Shown piece after piece: positions 1-8,555 of a stretch of 10,091 nt of DNA. Source of the DNA: Phoronis pallida (taxonomy: Eukaryota; Phoronida; Phoronidae). The position numbers were made by a program, and so were the translations under genes. The DNA lies in assembly GCA_028565715.1 (NCBI GenBank), contig JAOXYC010253009.1:1-10091 (forward strand). Reading direction: 5' to 3'. The notes under the pieces were generated by a model that was not told the DNA's origin, did no database searches, and saw only the letters and a list, made by a program, of their open reading frames with translations. Positions within the stretch are counted from its first letter, which is position 1. The number at the start of each line of letters is the position of its first letter.

Positions 1-840
1 TATCTGTTTTTGACCTCACAATTTATGAAAATTAAAACATCAAGTCGACCTTGTAGTCAACAATGATTTACTGCTTTACTACATGACAGCTTCCCTGACT
101 GGTTTTGTCTAGAGGTTAAAAATGAGGACAGACAATCGGATCAGACAAGATCATGAATATCTTGACCAACTTTTTTCATAGTAAATGTTTACGTATAACA
201 CTGCATTGATTTTACAATTTTTAAACCAGAATAAAGAAATTGAAAACATTGTTTATTTCTGACCAAAAGTGCTGTTGGCAAATTCATTTAATAAAGTCAT
301 TGAATTGAATTTAGTATTTATAAATTGACGTCGAGTTTTTGAAAAATCTTGTATTATTATAAATTTACGAACGTGAATTATCCCTTTTGACTAGATATTC
401 TCCGAAAGCTTTGTACTGAACCTCCAACTTTAGGAAGGCAAAGGATGTACACATGTGTCATGACACGACTAAGTAGTATTCCACATTCATAGGCTCCTCC
501 CGTAGACTTTTTCCAGTCAAGGAAACAGGAATTCATTGGATAAAAAAAGAACAACCCAGCTATAACTTACCACCCTATTCTTGGAAGCGGATCATACAAC
601 ATAACAGCTGTCTAACAAACGTAAACACAACTCAAAACACTGGCCAACTACTTAATTGTGTTAGCATCATTTTGACATTTACCCTGGTCTCATTTTTTTA
701 TTCAATAACAAAGACTATTTATTTTGTGATCATGGCAATTAAATTCCTAGAATCAGTCATTCCAACACAATAGTTCCCAACAGAACAATCAATGTTATTG
801 TCCTGGGTTTACTCTGTTTTCTATTCCGTCAACACTTATT

Positions 841-925
841 ACTTCTTTGTCGAACATTCTCTCCGCTTTCACTTCTTTGTCGAAACTCTCTCTTTTCACT
901 GCATCGTCAACATTTTCCTCTTTTC
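841..925. repeat. Imperfect 28-30 bp tandem repeat, three units
   Basis: Units at 841-870, 871-897 and 898-925 share the pattern ACTTCTTTGTCGAAC followed by a pyrimidine-rich CTCTCTTTTC end. The third unit is the most diverged, and a weaker fourth unit may precede (about 810-840). The region has no counterpart in the second copy of the flanking duplication. Confidence 0.6.
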
Positions 926-1119
926 AATTCATGGTTAACTCTCAAGGCCAAACTATAGGTCAATGACCTTAAGTTCAAACTTATGGTCACTGATCATCAA
1001 TTGAAGCAATTATATTCTTAGTCAATATTAATAAAACATGTAGTTAATACCCTTATTAAAAACACTTGCATGGATGTCAGACTGGGTCATGATTATGATG
1101 ACCAACTTGTTTGTAAATA

Positions 1120-1176
1120 CAATAGTTTTTATGGTTCACCTAACTTTTAAAAGTTAAGGTGAACCATAAACTATTG
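1120..1176. repeat. 57-bp near-perfect palindrome flanked by AAATA
   Basis: Left arm CAATAGTTTTTATGGTTCACC and right arm GGTGAACCATAAACTATTG continue inward as TAACTTTT/AAAAGTTA with essentially no loop; only three bases of indel separate the arms. AAATA occurs directly on both sides (1115-1119 and 1177-1181), like a target-site duplication. The matching position of the upstream duplicate (about 180-190) lacks it. It may be a miniature fold-back element or a remnant of one. Confidence 0.6.
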
Positions 1177-1530
1177 AAATATACTCCAGTAAATCAAATT
1201 GTTGCTCATCCAAATGATGCAGTTAACTATAAATGTTAGCCATCAGTTTGAACTTTAGGGATTATCCATTATTATTGAATTGGGTGTTTATTTGCTCATA
1301 CTTGTTGTTCTGACATGCTTCAAAAGCTCCTCTGAGAAGCAGGGGACATGTGTGTCATGAATTCATGACTAACTTTAAGTTATGCCCCTTCATACTTTTT
1401 CCAGCAAAGGAAACAGGAATTAGTGGATAATAACAAACCCAACTGCGACCTCTTTAACACTGATTAAATAGTCGTATTCTTAGAAGTCATCAATGCAACT
1501 GTAGATCCGTGACAAACAAAACACAGAATA

Positions 1531-1536
1531 TCATTG
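1531..1536. repeat. Target-site duplication, left copy (TCATTG)
   Basis: Direct repeat of TCATTG adjoining the left TIR of the 282-bp element; its partner is at 1819-1824. Confidence 0.75.
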
Positions 1537-1818
1537 CATAGTTGCCAACCTTTCAAGATGTGAAATCGATTTGTCATTAATATTCTCAAAAAGTTGACGA
1601 GCAAAAATAAAAAAAAAAACGTTATACGTCCTAAAAATATTACGAATCCGTCAAAAAATTTACTCATTTGACACAATCGTTGTTCAAAAAGCGGGACATT
1701 CTTTCAAAATTCATCAAAAATCGGGACAAATCGGACAAAATCGGGACGGCGGGACATTTGTGAAAAATGGCAAAAAATCGGGACGGTCCCGCCAAATTTG
1801 GGACGGTTGGCAACTATG
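1537..1818. mobile_element. 282-bp MITE-like DNA element with 14-bp TIRs and 6-bp TSD
   Basis: It begins CATAGTTGCCAACC and ends with the exact reverse complement, GGTTGGCAACTATG. TCATTG directly flanks both ends (1531-1536 and 1819-1824), a target duplication. Inside are several copies of a short AAATCGGGACR motif (about 1690-1785). It has no transposase, so it is non-autonomous. The related sequence at 637-650 in the other copy of the flanking duplication reads straight through, giving an empty site. I do not assign a superfamily. Confidence 0.85.
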
Positions 1819-1824
1819 TCATTG
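1819..1824. repeat. Target-site duplication, right copy (TCATTG)
   Basis: Direct repeat of TCATTG adjoining the right TIR of the 282-bp element; its partner is at 1531-1536. Confidence 0.75.
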
Positions 1825-2162
1825 GCCAGCTGGAACTGGCTATTTACCCTGATACCCTGTCCTAGAAAGTTTTGATTCAATATCAGCAAATTCAGTAATT
1901 ATTATGTATTCAGTCTAGAAGTTGATCATCCAACAACATTTCCCTGACACAAGTAGGATTCACTGACCTCATTTGAACTAGCCCTATAGGTCATTGACTG
2001 TGCATTGTTTTCATTCATAACAATTTAACAACAATAAAGCACGGTTGATCGTGTAACATGGTCAACACAACAGTTTTTTATTAAAAACACTAACAAGAAT
2101 GTTGTTAGGCTTGTTTTTTTTTTCATTCTAATTGGTCAACAATACCGCAGTTTTAACAAAAC

Positions 2163-2203
2163 AGCTAAGACCAGGTGACCTCAATAACAACAAGTCATTG
2201 ACC
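2163..2203 (+). repeat. 41-bp exact direct repeat, copy 1
   Basis: Runs from AGCTAAGACCAGGTGACC to AAGTCATTGACC and recurs without a mismatch at 2267-2307, a period of 104 bases. Both copies follow an A-rich stretch. The repeat contains two TGACC half-site-like words. Confidence 0.85.
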
Positions 2204-2266
2204 TCAACACCATTGTCTGTTGGCCTGTAATATTAAACAATATGTAAAAACAGCAGTAAAAAAAAA

Positions 2267-2307
2267 AGCTAAGACCAGGTGACCTCAATAACAACAAGTC
2301 ATTGACC
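2267..2307 (+). repeat. 41-bp exact direct repeat, copy 2
   Basis: Second exact copy of the 41-bp repeat at 2163-2203, preceded by a ten-base A run. Flanks diverge immediately on the right side. Confidence 0.85.
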
Positions 2308-2763
2308 GAAACCCCATGTATGTATGTTTTCATTCATAAAAAATCTCTGCCGTCTCATCTTGATAAATGTCTGTACCAGTTGGTCTTGTTGTTCAATCTG
2401 CCTTATCAATTGGTGGAGGTCATCTTGATAAAAGATAAAATTTTATATCATGCTGTCTGTATCATGCTTGGCAAACAGTAACATGTGACCAGCCATGGTG
2501 CAGTAGTGTGTGTAACACGCAGACACCAAAGAGTACAATTGACACTCTTGCGGAATTTGCACAAACACTTTAGTCTTGTACTAGTTCTTGATCTTTGAAC
2601 CACATGCCCTTGTCTAGAAACCCTACATTATTCTTTTCTGGTCTCAGCTGTGCTTGCCACCAGCAGCACAACGTCTTGCTCCTTAGAGGAACAATACATT
2701 TGTGCTTTGACTCCAGGAATTGTTGTTGAGTGTTTTGTTAAATCTCTTGATTGCAAGCATACG
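2308..2763. other. Putative promoter and 5' UTR region
   Basis: No gene is visible between the repeats and the hexokinase start. A TATA-like TTTTATATCA lies at 2441-2450, about 315 bases before the ATG, and a pyrimidine tract ending in CAG at 2647 could be a splice acceptor for a 5' UTR exon. The phrase TCATCTTGATAAA occurs twice (about 2356 and 2420). None of these is strong enough to fix a transcription start. Confidence 0.25.
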
Positions 2764-2838
2764 ATGGTGAACCAGCTTAATAAAGGTTTGCTCTCCCATA
2801 AAGCTCCTCCAGCGGTGGTAAACATTGGTGCTAAAAGG
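2764..2838 (+). CDS. HK: Hexokinase exon 1 (probable start codon exon)
   Basis: ATG at 2764 is the first ATG in this open frame and has a strong Kozak context (A at -3, G at +4). It opens 25 codons (MVNQLNKG...NIGAKR) ending exactly at a consensus donor, GTGAGT at 2839. The phase is 0, matching the phase-0 acceptor of the next exon, so the join reads [12 protein letters not shown]. Vertebrate hexokinases also break just before this 163-bp second exon. The 25-residue leader is polar and unlike the mitochondria-binding HK1/HK2 leader. The N-terminus is not conserved enough to prove the exon by homology, and an alternative first exon further upstream is possible. A TTCTTTTCTGGTCTCAG tract ending at 2647 resembles an acceptor, so this exon may be 2648-2838 with a spliced 5' UTR. 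Confidence 0.6.
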
Positions 2839-5800
2839 GTGAGTTTCATCGAGCTTCTGATACGGGTTCTCCTATTTTTTCTACCCTTCATATCAATTGC
2901 CATTGCCTTTCCAAGTGTTCTAGGACAGAAATTCATTGGTTTTGTTCAAATCTTGACCAATGCCTATATTTTTTTGGCTTGGTTATCTGGTAACTAGTAT
3001 TAAGAGACGAGGATAATCTTAAGGATTCTAGCCTTGGCTGAAAGTGTTTCTGGCCCTATATTCATTATAAAACATGGTCAGTTTTGGTCGCTAAATTTTG
3101 TCTTCTTGCTTCAGATCGAGGAGGCTGTGTCGGAGTTCAAGCTTAAGGATGAAACGTACCGAGAGGTGATGGATCTGATGCTCAAGGAGTTCAAAGAGGG
3201 ACTTGGGCGACACAGCAATGCCAGTGCAAAGGTGAAGATGTTCCCCACATATGTCAGGGCAGTGCCCGATGGGTCAGGTAGGTGTTTTTAAATATCCTTG
3301 CGAACCTTTCTTTGAAAAACATGGGATGGTTGATTAACTCTACAATGGTCACAATCTATTGACCCGTACTGTGATAGTTGCAGTTGATTAACACTGTTGT
3401 TAAGAGAACAATTCATTGCCTTTTTGCCCTTGGTTGAAACTAAATGTTGTATGTTATGCAATTTTGACGGTCATCACCCTGTAAGCTACCCAGTCATATT
3501 CAGTCAGTTATTTAATGGCTGTGTAATATTTGTTTGCAAAGGCTCACTTAAGCTTGACTTGAGACACATTTTTATGATAGGCTAGTGGGATTACTGTTCT
3601 ATATTCAAACAGCTTTTTATTCCCAAAGGTCACCAGTTATCAAGCTTTTGAAACACAGTTGTGCAAAATACAGAGCTTTCCCAAACTCCTAGCTCTGTCG
3701 AAACAATGAGCTGTCTCTGTTAAGTTATTTCTAAACTCTCCACAAATAGAAGCCCTCTAAAACTTTCAACATCTCATTAAGACCTCACCCCCTAACCGTG
3801 TTCTTATCCACACACTATTGTTTCAGAAAAAGGTAACTACCTAGCCCTCGATTTGGGTGGAACAAATTTCCGAGTGTTACTGATCAAACTAGACGGCGAT
3901 AGGGTCGACATGCGCAGCAAGATCTTTATTATTCCCCCCAAGATCATGGTTGGCAAGGGTTCACAGGTTAGGCAGCAGTGCTTTATAAATTAAATATTCA
4001 AGCAAACGTTTCAATTTAAATGTTTCTGAAAGGTACATTGCATTAACTGTTTTCAAAAAAAACTGTCAACTTCAAGAAGAACAGGTTTCCTAAAACTTGT
4101 CCTTGAAATGACCTTTACTGATAGTCTTGCACCAGATGTGTCTGATGGTTGTCTGGTGACCTCTTTTTCACCAAATTAATCAGTGTTGATTGATAAAAAA
4201 CCCATAATTCATTCCTTGGCCCACTTGTATGCAAACTTGTGTTTTGTGGATCTACTAGCTTTGATACAAGTGAGATAAAGAACTGGGGCTTGTCTATAAT
4301 AGATTGGGTCTCTCAAAGTTACCTTTAAAAACAAACTGTGTTCTATGTAATGTAAGACATATCTTTCTGGCTGTTCACATTGGTGTTGGCTCAAATAGCC
4401 TAAATTGTTCTATGCCTTTTCTCAGGCCTTGGTGTGCTTTAGATTTTTGTTTCATCTTGATGCCGTTTACAGGAACACTAAACCTTTACTGTGTTCCCTT
4501 TTCAGTTATTTGACCACATTGCCAACTGCATACACAAGTTCATGTCAGAAGAGGGTATCCTCTCACAAAAGCTCTTCCTAGGATTCACATTCTCATTCCC
4601 ATTAAAACAAGAGGGAATAGACAAGGCTCGCCTGGTCACCTGGACGAAGGGGTTCAAGGCATCAGGAGTAGAGGGAGAAGATGTCGTGGCACTTTTACAT
4701 GAGGCAATCAAGAGGCGAGGCGTAAGTGTTTAAGGCTTGGTTTCGTAGACTTTCAATGGAAAAGTACATGATTCATTTAGTTTCGTTTTCTTCTGAATTT
4801 GCAACCAAGTATACACTGAAACTATAATCATGGACGTCCTTTAAACACAATGATATTCTTCCACCCAGTCTGCTGTAAACTTATCACTTAGATGTTCTGT
4901 GGGTCAGTTGTTTTCAAGTAAAAAAATGTCAAATTATTGACTGAGAAAACTTCTCACTTTTAATCTTGATTCACTGTTTGTATTTTTTATTGGACGTTCA
5001 AACACAAGTTTTCAGCGGAATCTGTCACATTTAAATCAACGATACTGCAACTTTTAAGTGTATAGAATAACACTGCATTTCCCCGACTTGTTTTTACAGG
5101 ACATTGATGTTGAATGTGTGGCAGTCCTTAACGATACTGTAGGAACGTTAATGTCATGTGCACATGGTGATAAAAACTGCCAGGTCGGGCTCATTCTGGG
5201 GACAGGAAGCAATGCATGTTATATGGAGAGGTTAGAACACGTCGAGACATGGGACGGTGATCATCAAGAACCTAAAGAGGTAATGTCTAACACTCAAATG
5301 ATTTTCTGAATCGTAGAATGAAAACCAATGTTTTAAACTCTCTGAATAACAATTTTGGGTCAAACCATCAACTTACTAGTCAACTGTTCCTTTGTCATGC
5401 AATGGTGATGTTTTGTGCATTGAAATCATGTATAATATAGCGCTATATAAATAAATTATATTATTATTATTAATAATGTTTCCAGACACTCATTAGATCT
5501 TTAGGTGACTGTGTTGAGATTGTCATAGCATCAAGAATGTTTATTCGTAATGTGCAATAAAAGGTCATCTGTTAACTTTCCAATCACTGCAACTTAAATT
5601 TCTGTCAAGGTACATCTTTAGGAAACTTCAGTAATCGATATAGAGTTTTCTCTTGAAAATACTTTCAGGTTATAATAAACACTGAATGGGGTGCATTCGG
5701 GGACAGTGGCTGTCTGGAATTTGTCCGAACAAAATACGATAGAAATGTAGATGAGACCTCAATAAATCCAGGGAGGCAGGTGTAAGTGTCTTGGTTTGAT

Positions 5801-8555
5801 ATAAGTAGAGGGTTTCTAATCCCGGATACGGATATGATGAACGTATCTGTAGCGTTTTCTAAAATTCAATGAGTCATTTCGCAAAACATCCACTTACTTA
5901 TAAAAGAAGGCACAAATTTCAAGCTGACCGTGATACTTTTTTGAAATTTTAAAAAAAAATTCTTTTTTTTGGTATAAAAACACAATGAGCCTCAATGGAT
6001 AAAATTTGTTCATGGTCTTCTTATTTGAATGAAAATTCTTGCTACTGAAACGCATTTTGCAGGTTTTTTCTGAATCATTTTCAGGTATGAAAAAATGATG
6101 TCCGGTATGTACATGGGAGAGATTGTGAGGCAAGTCCTAGTGGAGCTTACAGAGCAAGGTTTATTATTCGGTGGAAAGGCCTCCACTCGATTACAAACTC
6201 CGAATGAATTCTATACAAAATATGTTTCTGAAATTGAAGCGTAAGTAGATTCATTTAAGTCATAAAAGTTATATTTGCCAGACTTTTTCAAGCAAGAAAT
6301 GATATGTACATAAACTTATACTAAAGTTTTTACTACAACTAAAATGTCGAAACTAAACTGACAGCGATTTTGGAAAGTTTTAAGAATTTTTTGTCAATTA
6401 TGTGAATATTTTAATACAATAAAATTTCAATTGACACTCAATGTCATAGATAAATAAAAAAAATTTCTGTCAAACTTAAACTTTTGTTCACCTAATCTGA
6501 AATCTATGAAAGTCTCAGTCTACCACAAGTTAATCTGTTTCTATCCACTTTTCTATTTCAGCGATGAACCAAATGGTGACTTTGCAGGTACAAAGCAGGT
6601 ATTTGATGATATGGTGATAGAACAGTTTACAACAGATGATTGCCGGGCAGTTCAATATATCTGTTCAGTCGTCTCATCAAGAGCAGCATATCTAGCTGCT
6701 GCAGGTATCTATTGTAGCATATGTTTTGGAACAGATTTATTTATTTTTATAAGAAAATTTGTTGCGAGGTAAAGTGGTATTTCAAATTTCAAATTTTCAG
6801 TCATATATGTCACATAATGCACCTACCAAAATCAAATTCTACGTCTAGTTTGTCAAAAATATAAAACAGCTAACCTTACATATACCAGCGCACAATGAAT
6901 ACTGGCGTTAACTAGACTGATTCGTAAATCCTGTTCCCTTTAAATAAATAGTCCAATAAGTTTGTGTAACGAATTTCATCTATAATGGACACAAATCACT
7001 GGTTCCAAACAGCCCGATTTATGCAAAGTTAACTGGTATTTGTCATCTAGCTTCATGATTTTTAAAATTGCTCAACTAAAAAAAAGTGAAAATAAGTCTG
7101 AAAAAAAAACGTTGCGTTCTGACTCGGCAATCAAACCCACATTATCAATTCACATTATTTCTTTTCTTCAGGCATCGCCACAATCCTCAACCGAATAAAC
7201 AAGCCTAATATCACCGTTGGTGTTGATGGCTCTCTATACAAATTTCACCCTCATTTCCGTGATCTGATGGAGAAGAAAATATCAGAACTACTGACCAATG
7301 GCAAAAAGGTATGTTCTAGATTTCACACTCGACGATCACACTGGTGTTGTTTTGTCATCTCTTTGCTTACCAGTCAAGAGCTTTCTCTATACTTCTGTTG
7401 TATTAGTTTAGTCGCCTATGTTGAAATTGTTGTATTACACCATTCATGCAGTGTAGTATCCAGAACTGCACAGGGCTATTCCAGCAAAAAGATACACCCT
7501 TGGGGGAAGGGCAGTTTTATTTAAGGACAACCTCCCATGTTGATGAAATTCTATACCCACCACCCATGTATTTCAATATCTTTTTTCTCATAGTATTCAT
7601 TTGTGTCAGAATATACCAACCACCCACACATTTATTTCAATCACCCATGTCTTTTTAAAAGCTGCCCCCAAGTGTACCCTTTTGCTGGAATTGTCCTGAA
7701 TATAGTTTTTGAATAGTAATAACCAATTGTTATTTTTGTTTGAAGTGTATTAATTTCCTTTGACAATAATGTGAAGCCAAGGTGATTTGAACTGTTTTTG
7801 AGTGGTCTTTATTCATGATTTCTGCCAGCGTTGGAGAATACAGGAGTCAACCCAGTAGTAATATTAGATAACTGAATGAAATAAGTTAAGTTAATATTTA
7901 TGGTTTAGTGCAATTCCCATCTCTAGAAAAGTATGACGTCAAACTGGCAGAAATTCTAGACATTATTGACCACTCAAAGTCAATGTTCTTTAGGATACTC
8001 TACACTACAGTTGTTCCCTTCTAATAAAGTTCAACCCAATATGATTTTTATTTAAAAACCTCTTGTTTTGACCAGGGGAAGGCAAAGAAAAAAGTAACCA
8101 CTGTTCTATCTTTTATTTGATGTTGAGTCGTTTGAATTATTGTTATTGTTTTGTTATTTTTTTGCTTTATTCACTTTATTTATCTTGTTCTACTTATTCT
8201 CATTCCTGCTACAATAAGTCAAGTTTGACCTTGTTTTCTCATGGAAAAATTTAAAAGTAAAGGAGTGTTTGTCATAGATACGAATGTTCAAAAAACATAA
8301 AAAGTCTTGTTAAACAAAACACGTTTGAAAGGAGGACTACTACTAAATTATAGCTCGAGATATATGTGCGTCAAACTTGACTTGTTTGAGTAGACTGTTT
8401 TGTTTTGTTCTTCTCATGCACACTATCAAACTTGCTTTTAGTTTATGATGAAACTGTCTCATGACGGTAGCGGTAAAGGTGCCGCCCTCACGGCATTGAT
8501 GGCTCACAAAAACCTTCTCCAGCAGCAAATGCGGCAGTTACAGCTGCACAGTTAG
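2764..8555 (+). CDS. HK: Hexokinase, alternative isoform ending in terminal exon A
   Basis: Same first nine exons as the other isoform, but the last coding exon is 8442-8555, giving 478 residues. The alternative tail starts at residue 442 directly after NGKK and reads [16 protein letters not shown], then a Gln/Leu-rich end stopping at TAG 8553-8555. The ATP-site motif DGSGKGAA falls at the same residue numbers (449-456) as in the other isoform, so a complete kinase is predicted. The transcript would have to end between 8556 and the B exon, where AATAAA occurs at 9349-9354 and 9489-9494. No transcript data are available here; existence of the isoform is inferred from the intact splice site, frame and motif. 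The alternative reading is that A is a duplicated exon no longer used. Confidence 0.68.

Larger units (their letters stand above)
115..2100. repeat. Old tandem duplication of about 1 kb (copies ~115-1070 and ~1070-2100)
   Basis: Several blocks recur in the same order: ATCATGA..CTTGACCAACTT (about 149-171) with TCATGATTATGATGACCAACTT (1087-1108); ACTTTTTCCAG..GGAAACAGGAATT (506-542 and 1394-1428); ATTTACCCTG (677 and 1842); TATAGGTCAWTGAC (954 and 1985); TTATTAAAAACACT (1053 and 2077). Offsets change from about 890-940 to 1165 and then about 1030, explained by the 282-bp element inserted in copy 2 and by the absence from copy 2 of a stretch that includes the short tandem repeat at 841-925. No coding capacity is evident. 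Confidence 0.6.
7309..8441 (+). other. Intron 9 (to exon A); extends to 9831 when exon B is used
   Basis: 1133 bases when spliced to exon A or 2523 when spliced to exon B. It contains the TIR element at 7471-7698, a decayed inverted repeat at 7795-7980 and one AATAAA at 8023-8028. No third copy of the DGSGKGAA-type exon was found in it. Confidence 0.85.

Noticed and set aside
1464-1889. Two short minus-strand open frames (70 and 61 codons)
   Set aside because: They overlap the 282-bp TIR element and A-runs; no protein family is recognisable.
2628-2936. 102-codon open frame on the minus strand opposite exon 1
   Set aside because: It lies antisense to a better-supported exon, has no recognisable domain and shows no splice or start context; it is likely chance.
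2839-2997. Continuation of the exon 1 frame with a hydrophobic stretch ([14 protein letters not shown]), suggesting a membrane protein
   Set aside because: It follows a strong GTGAGT donor and reads intron sequence; the hydrophobic codons reflect T-rich DNA.
3034-3114. Open frame running into exon 2 from upstream
   Set aside because: No in-frame ATG, and the CTTGCTTCAG acceptor together with hexokinase homology places the exon start at 3115.
5780-5785. Alternative donor GTGTAA for exon 6
   Set aside because: Using it would join CAG to GTATGA and give an immediate stop; the GTAAGT two bases later keeps the frame.
7267-7658. Open frames extending past exon 9 into the 228-bp element
   Set aside because: The first is exon 9 reading through its donor into intron; the second is element sequence without a domain.
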